This document shows, in pieces, positions 1-8,395 of a stretch of 16,046 nucleotides of DNA. This DNA comes from an uncultured Streptococcus sp. (GTDB lineage Bacteria > Bacillota > Bacilli > Lactobacillales > Streptococcaceae), in NCBI RefSeq assembly GCF_959025735.1, contig NZ_CAUFJQ010000037.1, forward strand, positions 1 through 16,046, given 5' to 3'. A program made the translations under genes and the position numbers. The notes under the pieces are model-generated. The model did not search any database and was not told where the DNA came from. It saw nothing but the letters and a program-made list of their open reading frames with translations. Numbering within the stretch: the first letter of the stretch is position 1; every line of letters starts with the position of its first letter.

Positions 1-52
1 GGGACGACGAAATCGAATTCTAACGAATTACCGATTTCTGTCCCACTCTCTT
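1..52 (-). repeat. Intergenic repeat, partial copy (left edge)
   Basis: The reverse complement of these bases is identical to 13275-13326, so this is the end of a second copy of the element described at 13275-13452, in opposite orientation and cut by the window edge. On the minus strand it begins 6 bases after the stop codon of the ABC exporter gene at 59-1801. Most of a hairpin is present: the arm at 46-40 would close beyond base 1, and the inner arms GAAATCG/CGATTTC and AATTC/GAATT are visible. It may serve as the 3' end or terminator of the exporter mRNA (inference). Confidence 0.85.
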
Positions 53-58
53 TTCATT

Positions 59-1801
59 TTAACTAATCTGTTGCTGAGCTGTCTGCATCTTGTAGTAAAC
101 ACCTTGCGCTTCCATTAGCTCTTCATGAGTGCCATGCTCAACAATATCTCCATCCACCATGACAAGGATCATATCGGCATTTTGAATGGTCGACAAGCGG
201 TGTGCAATGATAAAGCTAGTCCGTCCTTTCATGAGCTGATTAAAAGCATCTTGAATCAAGACCTCAGTCCGAGTATCGATGGAGGATGTAGCCTCATCCA
301 AGATTAAAATCTTAGGAACTGAAAGGAAAACCCGCGCAATCGTTAAGAGTTGGCGTTGGCCTTGGGACAAAGACTCTCCAGCATCTGAAAGATAAGTATC
401 GTACCCTTGTGGCAACTGCCGAATGAAGAAATCTGCATTGGCTGCTTTGGCTGCTTCGATGACTTCTTCTCTAGTTGCATCTGGACGAGAAAAGGCGATA
501 TTTTCATGAATGGTCCCGACCTTGAGCCAGGTTTCTTGCAAAACCATACCAAACTGTTGGCGGTAAGAAGCACAGGTGTAGTCCGTAATTGGCACCCCAT
601 CAATCGTGATCTCTCCAGAGTTAACAGGGTAGAAACGCATGAGCAGATTAATCAAGGTCGACTTTCCAGCTCCTGTAGGTCCTACAATGGCAACCTTACT
701 GCCAGCTGGAACCTGAATGGTTAGATCTTTGATCAAAGTCCGCCCCAAATCATAGCCAAATGTGACGTGTTCAAAACCAATCGCACCTTTGACATTCTGA
801 CTTTCCAGAACCCGTTGCCCTGTCTCTTCGACCTCAGCTTGATCCAAAACGCTATACAAACGCTCTGCGCAGGCAAGGGCACTTTGGAGTTCTGACAAGA
901 CAGAGGAGATATCATTAAATGGCTTGGTGTATTGGTTGACATAATTGAGGAAGGTCACCAATTGACCAACAGTAAAGTGAGATCCCGAAATAATGCGTAC
1001 AGCACCAAATCCAGCCACTACTGCATAAATCAAGGCATTCACAAAGCGAGTGGCAGGGTTGACAGTTGAGGAATAAAAGACAGCGGATTTGGAATAATTG
1101 GCATAGCTTTCATTCGTCCCTTTAAAAGCCTTACGGAATTGATCCTGAGCATTAAAGGACTGGATCAAACTTTCCTGGGTCAAAGACTCTTCGATCAACT
1201 GGGTTTGAAGACCACGCGCCTTGGTCTGCTTTTGGAAAAGCGTATAAGAACGCTTGGCAATAAAACGAGCAATCAACAGGGATAAAGGGGTCAAGACCAG
1301 AACCGCCACCATCATAAAGAAATCCAATTCCGCCATCGTCACGATAGTGACAAGAATGGTTAAGAGGCCAACAAAGAACTGGTTAAAGACCATCAGAAGA
1401 CCACTATTGAGTTGCTCTACATCGGTCGTGAGGCGACTGACGAAGTCCCCGCTCCCTTGTTTATCTAGATAAGACAAGGGCAATCGGTGTACTTTTTCCA
1501 TCACTTCTGCTCTTAGGCTTTGGCTAAAACGATAGACTAATTGATTGTATAACAAGGGATTGATCCATTGGATCAAGGTATTGGCCACAATGACCAGAAC
1601 CATTTGGATCAAAACAGGACATAAGACTTTCATCCCTTGAGGATTAATGACCAAGTCAACCGCATGTCCAATCAGGATCGGTAACCAGACTGTTAAGGCC
1701 ACTTGAGCGATGGTTCCGAGACTAGCTAGAATCAGGAGCCCGGGATGGTGAGCAAAATCTCTAAACAGACGTTTTAAATAACTAGAACGTTTTTGACTCA
1801 T
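59..1801 (-). CDS. Heterodimeric ABC exporter, catalytic subunit (permease-ATPase fusion)
   Basis: A 580-residue half-transporter with an N-terminal six-helix exporter domain (about 20-310) and a C-terminal ATPase (about 340-575). Visible motifs are Walker A GPTGAGKST (374-382), Q-loop Q422, signature LSQGQ (478-482), Walker B with catalytic Glu (LDEA, E503) and switch His (H534). The signature departs from LSGGQ, as in the subunit that completes the degenerate site of heterodimeric exporters. It is the second gene of an operon: its ATG overlaps the stop of the upstream gene by 4 bases (ATGA), with a strong GGAGG site, so translation is probably coupled. It likely exports drugs, peptides or lipids from the membrane, but the substrate cannot be read from sequence. 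The N-terminus does not resemble PatA or PatB of pneumococcus as I recall them, so no symbol is given. Confidence 0.93.
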   Translation of the reverse strand: MSQKRSSYLKRLFRDFAHHPGLLILASLGTIAQVALTVWLPILIGHAVDLVINPQGMKVLCPVLIQMVLVIVANTLIQWINPLLYNQLVYRFSQSLRAEVMEKVHRLPLSYLDKQGSGDFVSRLTTDVEQLNSGLLMVFNQFFVGLLTILVTIVTMAELDFFMMVAVLVLTPLSLLIARFIAKRSYTLFQKQTKARGLQTQLIEESLTQESLIQSFNAQDQFRKAFKGTNESYANYSKSAVFYSSTVNPATRFVNALIYAVVAGFGAVRIISGSHFTVGQLVTFLNYVNQYTKPFNDISSVLSELQSALACAERLYSVLDQAEVEETGQRVLESQNVKGAIGFEHVTFGYDLGRTLIKDLTIQVPAGSKVAIVGPTGAGKSTLINLLMRFYPVNSGEITIDGVPITDYTCASYRQQFGMVLQETWLKVGTIHENIAFSRPDATREEVIEAAKAANADFFIRQLPQGYDTYLSDAGESLSQGQRQLLTIARVFLSVPKILILDEATSSIDTRTEVLIQDAFNQLMKGRTSFIIAHRLSTIQNADMILVMVDGDIVEHGTHEELMEAQGVYYKMQTAQQQIS

Positions 1802-3525
1802 GCTTCCTCCCTCCCGTGTTGTGAATAATGAATTTCTTGATAAATCTCATTGGTAGACAAGAGAAAATCATGATTTCCCAGTCCTACTTGATGTCCCTTG
1901 TTCAAGACCAAAATCTGATCAGCAGACTTGAGACTATTGGTTCGTTGAGATACTAAGATCAGACTTGTGTCACTCAATTCTTCTTTAATCGATTTTAAGA
2001 GACGAGCTTCCGTCAAATAATCCAAGGCGGAGGTCGAATCATCCAAAATCAAGAAAGGAGCCTTCTTCAAAAGGGCACGCGCAATGGTCAACCGCTGGCG
2101 TTGCCCACCTGAGAAATTTCGACCAAAGGCTTCCACTGGCTCATCGAGTTGTCCTTCTTTTTCACGGACAAAATCAGTAGCCTGAGCTGTTTCTAGCGCC
2201 CACCACAAATCATCATCCGATAGACCTTCTTCCATTCCAAGTAAGAGATTCGAGCGGATGGTTCCTCTAAAGAGCTCTGCCTTCTGTGGGACAACAGCTA
2301 CCCACTCCCGCCACTCCTTAAGAGTTTTAGGAGAGTGACCTTGATGAAAGAGGGCTAATTTTCCCTGACTAACGGCATACAAGTGACTCAATAACTGAAC
2401 CAGGGTGGACTTCCCAGATCCTGTACCACCGATAATTCCCAACATCTGTCCATGATCCAGATCAAAGGAAATATCTTCTAGAGCAGGGCTTGAAGCCGTT
2501 GGATAAGTGAAAGAAACTTTCTCTGTGCTGATCGCTTCTTGCTCTCTTGCAGTTTCTACTGGCAAAGCTTCCAAGAGGTCTTCTTCCTTCAAATCGAAAA
2601 TCTCTTGCACACGCTTGGCTGAAATATAGCTGACATTTAAAGACGTGACCAGCATCGCGAGTTTGATCAATTCTGTTAAAATTTGTAATAAATAATTGAC
2701 CAAAGCGACCAACATCCCTTGGGTTAGTAAGCCAGCAGAGATAGTTAGTTGTCCCTGCCAAATGACACAGACCAAGGTCGTATTGACCACAAGGAAGGTC
2801 AAGGGACTCACCAAACTAGACCAGATACCAGCGCGAATTTGCCAGATCTTGTAGTCCTGATTGACCTCTCTAAAGTCCTCTAATTCACTAGACTGTTGTC
2901 CAAAGGCCCGAATCACCCGCATCCCTTGAAATTGCTGACGCGTCACCGTGACCATTCGGTCTGTGATTTTCCGAATCTTGGCAAAAAGAGGATTGACAAT
3001 CCGAGACATGATCACAATAATCAAGGTTAAAATCGCCACCATCCCCAAGAACCAAAGGGTTAGTTTAGGACTGATGGTGAAGGCCATGATGATAGATCCA
3101 AAGACAATGATCGGTGCCCTCAAAAAGAGGCGCAAGAATTGGTTGATCCCAACCTGGATTTGATAGGTATCAGAAGTGAGACGGGTTACCAAACTAGAAG
3201 TCCCGATCCTATCTCGCTTGTCCTTTGGAAGTGATAAGATCTTATCATACAAATCCTTGGTCATCTCGCGGGTAAAGCCGACAGCTGCTTTAGAAGAAAA
3301 ATACTGGGCCGTAATAGCTACGACAACACCAAAACTCGCAAATAAAAACAAAACACCGACCGTCATCACCACCGCGCTCGTTTCCTTTTTCGGAATGACC
3401 TGATCGACTAAGTGGGCGATGATTAAGGGGACACACAATTCAAAAATAGCTTCTAAAAGCTTAAACACGGGCCCTAGAAAAGTTTCCCATAGATAGCCCT
3501 TAAAATACTTCAATAATGATTTCAT
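1798..3525 (-). CDS. Heterodimeric ABC exporter, degenerate-site subunit
   Basis: A 575-residue half-transporter: six-helix exporter domain (about 15-305), then an ATPase domain (about 330-570). Motifs are Walker A GGTGSGKST (366-374), signature FSGGQ (471-475) and Walker B LDDS, with Asp496 in place of the catalytic Glu. The switch-His position reads SQR (Q527), so His is replaced by Gln. These two losses mark the degenerate ATP site of heterodimeric exporters such as TM287/288 (family knowledge). The intact FSGGQ would complete the partner's working site. It is first in the operon with the gene at 59-1801. The frame is open upstream to a GTG at 3567, but that codon lies in a good extended -10 promoter, so the ATG at 3525 is preferred although its ribosome site is weak. 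Substrate unknown. Confidence 0.92.
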   Translation of the reverse strand: MKSLLKYFKGYLWETFLGPVFKLLEAIFELCVPLIIAHLVDQVIPKKETSAVVMTVGVLFLFASFGVVVAITAQYFSSKAAVGFTREMTKDLYDKILSLPKDKRDRIGTSSLVTRLTSDTYQIQVGINQFLRLFLRAPIIVFGSIIMAFTISPKLTLWFLGMVAILTLIIVIMSRIVNPLFAKIRKITDRMVTVTRQQFQGMRVIRAFGQQSSELEDFREVNQDYKIWQIRAGIWSSLVSPLTFLVVNTTLVCVIWQGQLTISAGLLTQGMLVALVNYLLQILTELIKLAMLVTSLNVSYISAKRVQEIFDLKEEDLLEALPVETAREQEAISTEKVSFTYPTASSPALEDISFDLDHGQMLGIIGGTGSGKSTLVQLLSHLYAVSQGKLALFHQGHSPKTLKEWREWVAVVPQKAELFRGTIRSNLLLGMEEGLSDDDLWWALETAQATDFVREKEGQLDEPVEAFGRNFSGGQRQRLTIARALLKKAPFLILDDSTSALDYLTEARLLKSIKEELSDTSLILVSQRTNSLKSADQILVLNKGHQVGLGNHDFLLSTNEIYQEIHYSQHGREEA

Positions 3526-3557
3526 ACGACTCGATTCTTTTTTTAATGGATATACAT

Positions 3558-3566
3558 ATTTTACCA
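3558..3566 (-). promoter_or_regulatory. Extended -10 promoter of the first ABC exporter operon
   Basis: The minus strand reads TGGTAAAAT, an extended -10 box whose hexamer lies 33 bases before the ATG at 3525. The -35 region is only T-rich and coincides with the U-tract of the preceding terminator. This placement is the main reason to reject the upstream GTG start at 3567. Confidence 0.5.
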
Positions 3567-3581
3567 CAAATTCTTAAGATG

Positions 3582-3612
3582 AAAAAACTCCCCCTACAGA
3601 GCAGAGAGAGTT
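3582..3612 (-). terminator. Rho-independent terminator of the MFS transporter gene
   Basis: On the minus strand AACTCTCTCT pairs with AGGGGGAGTT (10 pairs, two of them G-U) around a 7-base loop and runs into TTTTTTC. It lies 30 bases after the MFS stop codon. A small 6-pair hairpin (3618-3636, CTGACC/GGTCAG) precedes it. Confidence 0.75.
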
Positions 3613-3641
3613 GAATACTGACCAAATGAAGGTCAGAAATC

Positions 3642-4841
3642 TTATTCCTTCTTTGTTACCTTGCTTAAGATCTTGCCCATTTTCCCCAACCCAAACATCA
3701 AGAGAGGGAAAGAGAATAGCGTGATAAGGCCTAATACAAGAAAGACTGCTACAAATCCACAACTATCAATGAACCAACCAGTCAGTGGGAAAATGACAAT
3801 CATAGATAGACTAAACATCATGGAATTGATACTCAGCATGGTTGCTCGCACACTGGAAGGCAGATAAGCTTGTAAATCATTGTAGTAGATGGGTTGATAA
3901 ACGGCATAAAGGGCATTGGTCAAGAGATAGACACTTAAATAGGCGAATGGAGTCTTCACACCTACCAAAAACAAGGCCAACCCAGTCAGTGCAACCAGAA
4001 TCGGAAAGACTTGATTACTATTCCATTTTTTCCCGATTTGACTAGCCAAATAAACCGCTAGGAGATTGAATCCACTACCAATCAACATGATGAGTGAAAC
4101 TTGCCAACTGGCTAAGTCACTGATTTTCTGTTGGTAGTAAAAATAAAACATACACATGATGGTCCCTACCAACTGATAGGTGAGCATCCAGTAAAACAAA
4201 ACTGGTTTGTCCTGCCATTCTTGTTTCACTACCTCCAATATCCGCTTTAAGGTCAAATGATTTCTTTCATCACTCTTGCTCTCTGGCTCTTTCATTAGAA
4301 AGATCAAAAGAATGGAAAGCAAGGAAAGCCCAATAGCAATATAATAGGTCCAAGCCAATGCTCCGTGAATAAAGAAGCCTGCCACCACTGTACCTAAAGT
4401 TCGGGTGACTTCGGCCACCCCAGACAAAAAGCTGGATATCTGAAGATAACGGTCTTTTTGACCTGCTTCCACTGCTGAATCAAATAAGAAAGCTGTACTG
4501 GTCCCCGAGTCAAAATTATAAGACCAAGCATTGACCATCATGGCAAGGGCATAGATCCAAAAATTCCCCTGACCAAATAAAATCAAGATCGAGGATCCAA
4601 TACTGGACAAGCGAGCCAAGTAGAGATTGGTCTTGTAGCTAAAGCGATCAGCTAACATACCAGATGGGATCTCACACAAGAGACTGGTCCCATGAAAGAT
4701 ACTCTCTAATAGACCGATTTGAAGCAAAGAAAGACCATTTTGAATAAAAAAGAGAATCCAAAAACTGGTGATTCCAAAATAAGATGTAAATTCCAGACCT
4801 GCTAGGAGTGAAATATTGCGTTTGTAAGTTCTTTCAAACAT
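3642..4841 (-). CDS. MFS transporter (12-helix efflux type)
   Basis: A 399-residue, very hydrophobic protein with many membrane helices in two halves around a central charged loop (near 190-205, MKEPESKSDERN), typical of the major facilitator superfamily. MFS motif A is clear in the loop between helices 2 and 3: GMLADRFSYK at 61-70, with the conserved Gly, Asp, Arg and Lys. The protein would exchange a small molecule against protons in the cytoplasmic membrane. The substrate is unknown; efflux is only the more common role in this branch. AGAGGAAAAACAATG gives a good ribosome site for this ATG. It follows the DUF1003 gene by 58 bases in the same direction, with a possible -10 box between, and is closed by its own terminator. 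Confidence 0.9.
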   Translation of the reverse strand: MFERTYKRNISLLAGLEFTSYFGITSFWILFFIQNGLSLLQIGLLESIFHGTSLLCEIPSGMLADRFSYKTNLYLARLSSIGSSILILFGQGNFWIYALAMMVNAWSYNFDSGTSTAFLFDSAVEAGQKDRYLQISSFLSGVAEVTRTLGTVVAGFFIHGALAWTYYIAIGLSLLSILLIFLMKEPESKSDERNHLTLKRILEVVKQEWQDKPVLFYWMLTYQLVGTIMCMFYFYYQQKISDLASWQVSLIMLIGSGFNLLAVYLASQIGKKWNSNQVFPILVALTGLALFLVGVKTPFAYLSVYLLTNALYAVYQPIYYNDLQAYLPSSVRATMLSINSMMFSLSMIVIFPLTGWFIDSCGFVAVFLVLGLITLFSFPLLMFGLGKMGKILSKVTKKE

Positions 4842-4861
4842 TGTTTTTCCTCTTTCAATAG

Positions 4862-4867
4862 ATTATA
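4862..4867 (-). promoter_or_regulatory. Possible -10 box before the MFS gene
   Basis: The minus strand reads TATAAT 20 bases before the MFS start codon. No convincing -35 box is seen at 16-18 bases, so the MFS gene could instead be read from the DUF1003 gene. Confidence 0.3.
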
Positions 4868-4899
4868 TAAGTGTTTCTAAAAGACTTACTTAGAGTTGC

Positions 4900-5637
4900 C
4901 TACATCTTCTCCACCTCCTTCATTTTTTCTTGATTCATTTCTTGACGCAGCTGGGCCACTTGATTAGACAAGGACACCAACAATTCGGTTTGCAACTTTT
5001 GAATTTCCAGTAAATCCGTCTGGTCTTGCTGCACCATATGATCAATCTTCGTATGCAGTAAGCGAATTTCTCGTTCCGACTCCATATTGACATTAAAGTC
5101 ATTTCGCGCTTGCAAACGATCGTAATCTGCCGCCCGGTTTTGGCTCATCATGATCAAAGGAGCTTGAATCGCCGCAATCGTAGAAAGCGCAAGATTGAGC
5201 AAGATGAAAGGGTAAGGATCAAAATTCCAGCCAAAAGGATGCAGGACATTGATCAGCATCCAAATAGCCATCATCAGGATAAAACTAATGATAAAAGTCC
5301 ATGAACCACCAAAGCGTGCAACCGAATCCGCCACCCGCTGACCGAAGGTATAGCTGGCTGTCAAGCGGTCTTCAACGTTAAAGGGACGCTCGCTTTCGGG
5401 CATGACACCTGTCACCTGCTGTTTAATGGCTTCGTTTTTATCATTGGCACGCTCAATAATCTGACCTAGATAATCCATACAATATTGGCTCAAATTTTTA
5501 TACGTGATAAAATCATCCATTTGACTTTCCGGATAGGATGTCTTGAGCATCTGTTGAATGCTATGGTCTAGATCTGCGATCAAAGACCCCTGACCATCCT
5601 CGTATTCTTTCCCATCGATGATGTCTATTTTCAGCAT
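4900..5637 (-). CDS. DUF1003 family membrane protein
   Basis: A 245-residue protein with a soluble N-terminal part (1-110), two adjacent membrane segments (about 113-132 and 142-163) and a polar helical C-terminus (about 180-240) rich in Glu, Gln, Lys and Leu, probably a coiled coil. The segment around the second helix, with LNLALSTIAAIQAPLIMMSQ and then NRAADYDRLQARND, is the conserved core of DUF1003 proteins. No biochemical role is established for the family. The ATG at 5637 is preferred because AAGGA lies 6 bases upstream; the in-frame ATG at 5652 has no ribosome site. The gene sits between asnS, whose terminator precedes it, and the MFS gene. No clear promoter was found in the 40 bases after that terminator, so read-through from asnS is possible. 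Confidence 0.88.
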   Translation of the reverse strand: MLKIDIIDGKEYEDGQGSLIADLDHSIQQMLKTSYPESQMDDFITYKNLSQYCMDYLGQIIERANDKNEAIKQQVTGVMPESERPFNVEDRLTASYTFGQRVADSVARFGGSWTFIISFILMMAIWMLINVLHPFGWNFDPYPFILLNLALSTIAAIQAPLIMMSQNRAADYDRLQARNDFNVNMESEREIRLLHTKIDHMVQQDQTDLLEIQKLQTELLVSLSNQVAQLRQEMNQEKMKEVEKM

Positions 5638-5676
5638 TGAGTTTCCTTTCATAGTTTTTTGAAGCAGATAAAAGTG

Positions 5677-5698
5677 AAAAACGCCTAATGGCGTTTTT
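5677..5698 (-). terminator. Terminator of asnS
   Basis: AAAAACGCC and GGCGTTTTT form a 9-pair stem with loop TAAT. It lies 8 bases after the asnS stop codon on the minus strand and is nearly symmetrical, so it could also work on the plus strand. Confidence 0.8.
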
Positions 5699-5705
5699 AC
5701 GTCTA

Positions 5706-7052
5706 TTAAGGTTTGATACGATGCAACATACGTGGGAATGGAATGGCTTCACGAATGTGTTTTGTACCAGCCGCGAAGGTTACCATCCGTTCAATCCCAA
5801 TACCAAATCCACCGTGTGGAACTGTACCGTATTTACGAAGGTCAAGGTAGAATTCATACTCTGTACGATCCATGCCAAGAGATTCCATCTTCGCAACAAG
5901 GGCATCATAGTCTTCCTCACGCATAGAACCACCGATGATTTCTCCGTAGCCTTCTGGTGCGAGCAAGTCTGCACAAAGCACGCGGTCTGGGTTACCAGGA
6001 ACTGGCTTCATGTAGAAGGCTTTGATGTCTGATGGATAGTTGATCACGAAGGTTGGTACACCAAAGTGGTTTGAAATCCATGTTTCATGTGGTGAACCAA
6101 AGTCATCTCCATGCTCCAAATGCTCGTAATCTGCACCTTCATCGTTTTCATGCTCTTGCAAGAGATCAATGGCTTCATCGTAAGTAATGCGTTTGAATGG
6201 CTCTGCAATATAGCGTTTCAAGAGCTCCGTATCACGTTCCAAGGTTTCCAAGGCTTGAGGTGCACGGTCCAAAACACCTTGTAGAAGAGCTTTCACATAA
6301 GCTTCTTGCAAGTCAAGTGACTCATCGTGTGTCAAGTATGAGTACTCAGCATCCATCATCCAGAACTCAGTCAAGTGACGACGAGTTTTTGATTTTTCGG
6401 CACGGAATACTGGACCAAAGTCAAAGACGCGACCAAGTGCCATAGCACCTGCTTCCAGATAAAGCTGACCTGATTGACTCAAATAGGCTGGTGTTCCAAA
6501 GTAGTCTGTTTCGAAAAGTTCTGTAGAATCTTCTGCAGCATTTCCTGAAAGAATGGGGCTATCAAACTTCATGAAGCCATTCTTATCAAAGAACTCATAA
6601 GTTGCATAGATAATGGCATTACGGATTTGCATAACGGCAACTTGTTTGCGTGAACGCAACCACAAGTGGCGGTTGTCCATCAAGAAGTCTGTCCCGTGTT
6701 CTTTAGGAGTGATTGGGTAATCTTGAGATTCACCGATCACTTCGATGTCTGTAATATCCAATTCGTAACCAAATTTAGAACGCTCGTCTTCTTTGACAAT
6801 ACCAGTCACAAACACTGATGTTTCTTGGCTCAAGCGTTTGATGGTATCAAATTTTTCAAGACCCACTTCTTCGCCGAATTTTTCGATAAAGTTTGGTTTA
6901 AAAGCCACACCTTGGAAAAAGGCAGTCCCGTCACGCAATTGCAAGAAAGCAATTTTTCCTTTACCTGATTTGTTAGCCACCCAAGCACCGATGGTCACTT
7001 CTTGACCAACATAGTCTTTTACTTCGATGATAGTAATCCGTTTTGTCATCAT
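5706..7052 (-). CDS. asnS: Asparaginyl-tRNA synthetase
   Basis: A 448-residue class IIb synthetase that charges tRNA-Asn with asparagine in the cytoplasm, using ATP. The N-terminal OB-fold anticodon-binding domain covers about 17-110. The catalytic domain follows: motif 2 starts FRAEKSKTRRHLTEFWMMDAE at 216 with the ATP-contacting Arg217 and Glu219, and motif 3 is GGFGIGIERM at 414-423 with Arg422. Length and sequence match streptococcal AsnS closely, and GDDFG with WISNHFGVPTF is typical of AsnS. Two adjacent ATG codons (7052 and 7049) could start it; AAAGGA lies 6 or 9 bases upstream, so the choice is open. It follows tseB and the aminotransferase but has its own extended -10 promoter and terminator. 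The leader is far too short for a T-box. Confidence 0.98.
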   Translation of the reverse strand: MMTKRITIIEVKDYVGQEVTIGAWVANKSGKGKIAFLQLRDGTAFFQGVAFKPNFIEKFGEEVGLEKFDTIKRLSQETSVFVTGIVKEDERSKFGYELDITDIEVIGESQDYPITPKEHGTDFLMDNRHLWLRSRKQVAVMQIRNAIIYATYEFFDKNGFMKFDSPILSGNAAEDSTELFETDYFGTPAYLSQSGQLYLEAGAMALGRVFDFGPVFRAEKSKTRRHLTEFWMMDAEYSYLTHDESLDLQEAYVKALLQGVLDRAPQALETLERDTELLKRYIAEPFKRITYDEAIDLLQEHENDEGADYEHLEHGDDFGSPHETWISNHFGVPTFVINYPSDIKAFYMKPVPGNPDRVLCADLLAPEGYGEIIGGSMREEDYDALVAKMESLGMDRTEYEFYLDLRKYGTVPHGGFGIGIERMVTFAAGTKHIREAIPFPRMLHRIKP

Positions 7053-7099
7053 TCATCTTCCTTTTCTCGTTAAACTTGTCCGAAGACATTATCTTCTTA

Positions 7100-7108
7100 A
7101 TTGTATCA
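7100..7108 (-). promoter_or_regulatory. Extended -10 promoter of asnS
   Basis: The minus strand reads TGATACAAT, an extended -10 element. Transcription would start near 7093, giving a leader of about 40 bases that contains a weak imperfect palindrome (7082-7096, GAAGA/TCTTC). The -35 match is poor. Confidence 0.55.
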
Positions 7109-7162
7109 TAAAAAGGCTTTCAGTGCTAGGCTCTACCTGTGAAAACCAGATTTTTTTTAAAG

Positions 7163-7194
7163 AAAAAGATCCTCAGCTCATTACTAAGGATCTT
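7163..7194 (-). terminator. Terminator of the aminotransferase gene
   Basis: On the minus strand AAGATCCTTAG pairs with CTGAGGATCTT (11 pairs, one G-U) around a 7-base loop and runs into a T5 tract. It starts 6 bases after the stop codon and separates the aminotransferase gene from asnS. Confidence 0.8.
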
Positions 7195-7200
7195 GCGATT

Positions 7201-8379
7201 TTATTTTTCCATAAAGGCCTTGAGTCGGCGAACAGCCTCTTTCAGGGTGTCCAAATCTGTCGCATAAGACAAGCGAATATTTTCAGGGGCACCAAAGCCA
7301 GCTCCCGTTACTAAAGCAACCTCTGCTTCTTCTAAAATTGCAGTGGTAAATTCCGTCACATCCGTATAGCCCTTCATCTCCATGGCCTTCTTGACATTTG
7401 GGAAGAGATAGAAGGCTCCTTGAGGTTTGATGGCTTCAAAACCAGGTACTTCATTCAACAAAGGATAAATAGTATTCAAGCGTTCCTCAAAAGCTTGACG
7501 CATGATCTCAATAGAAGATTGGTCTCCTGTGAGGGCTTCGATTGCGGCATATTGGGAAACGGTTGTTAAGTTGGAAGTTGTTTGGCTGATCACCTTGGCC
7601 ATAGCTCCGATAATCTCAGAATCTCCTACAGCAAAACCAACCCGCCAACCAGTCATAGCATAGGTTTTAGAAACTCCGTTAATCACGATGGTTTTCTTGC
7701 GAATCGCTTCTGATAAGCTAGAAATGGGCGTAAAGGTATTGCCATTGTAGACTAATCGCCCATAGATATCGTCTGCCAAAATCAAGATATCATGCTCGAC
7801 AGCCCAGTTTCCGATTGCTTCGAGTTCTTCTTTACTGTAGATCATTCCTGTTGGATTGGATGGCGAATTCAGCAAGACAACCTTGGTCTTGTCTGTCCGT
7901 GCTGCTTCCAATTGCTCTACCGTTGCCTTGAAGTGATTTTCTTCTGTTGTTTGGAAAGTAACAGGTGTGCCTTCTACCATCTTCACCTGGTCTACATAAG
8001 AAACCCAGCAAGGGGTTGGAATGATGACTTCATCACCTGGATTGATGACAGAAGTAAAGAAGGCATAGATGATAAACTTAGCACCAGTACCGACCACAAC
8101 CTCATTTCGATTCACTGCATAGCCATAAAACTCTTTCATGTAGTCGCTAATGGCATCCTTCAATTCTGGAAGTCCAGATGCTACCGTATAAAAGCTAGCG
8201 CGACCATCCTCAATGGAAGCGACTGCTGCTTCTTGAATATTTTTTGGAGTCGCAAAGTCAGGTTGACCCAGGGTCAAACTTAAGATATCACGACCTTCTG
8301 CTGCCAAAGCTTTGGCACGCGCATTTGCAGCCAAGGTCACACTTTCTTCCATTTCCAATACACGATTTGATAATTTCAT
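7201..8379 (-). CDS. aspB: PLP-dependent aspartate aminotransferase (class I, AspB type)
   Basis: A 392-residue fold-type I aminotransferase that moves amino groups between aspartate and 2-oxoglutarate (family role), in the cytoplasm. Seen in the sequence: the N-terminal LTLGQPDF segment, NSPSNPTG (171-178), the cofactor-contacting Asp in LADDIYGRL (about 203), the PLP-binding Lys238 in SKTYAMTGWR, and the substrate-carboxylate Arg in the C-terminal IRLSYA. All catalytic elements are present. AAGGAGGAAATATG gives an ideal ribosome site. It lies 16 bases after tseB in the same direction and probably shares its promoter, ending in its own hairpin. The order tseB-aspB-asnS matches Bacillus. Some streptococcal genomes call it aspC; specificity for other amino acids cannot be excluded. 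Confidence 0.95.
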   Translation of the reverse strand: MKLSNRVLEMEESVTLAANARAKALAAEGRDILSLTLGQPDFATPKNIQEAAVASIEDGRASFYTVASGLPELKDAISDYMKEFYGYAVNRNEVVVGTGAKFIIYAFFTSVINPGDEVIIPTPCWVSYVDQVKMVEGTPVTFQTTEENHFKATVEQLEAARTDKTKVVLLNSPSNPTGMIYSKEELEAIGNWAVEHDILILADDIYGRLVYNGNTFTPISSLSEAIRKKTIVINGVSKTYAMTGWRVGFAVGDSEIIGAMAKVISQTTSNLTTVSQYAAIEALTGDQSSIEIMRQAFEERLNTIYPLLNEVPGFEAIKPQGAFYLFPNVKKAMEMKGYTDVTEFTTAILEEAEVALVTGAGFGAPENIRLSYATDLDTLKEAVRRLKAFMEK

Positions 8380-8395
8380 ATTTCCTCCTTAAATC

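Noticed and set aside
59..3525. Naming the first exporter PatAB
   Set aside because: Both are heterodimeric exporters, but the N-terminal sequences do not resemble PatA or PatB as I recall them, and the gene order differs. A database search would be needed.
3526..3567. 14-residue N-terminal extension of the first exporter subunit (GTG at 3567)
   Set aside because: The GTG lies inside an extended -10 promoter sequence, and MKSLLKYF is the usual type of exporter N-terminus.
7053..7162. T-box riboswitch before asnS
   Set aside because: The leader after the predicted start is only about 40 bases. It has no stem I, no T-box sequence and no antiterminator pair; the strong hairpin upstream belongs to the aminotransferase gene.
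7792..8283. 163-residue plus-strand frame opposite the aminotransferase gene
   Set aside because: It is a shadow of a clearly real, conserved gene. Its sequence is rich in Cys and Phe, has no domain and has no ribosome site.
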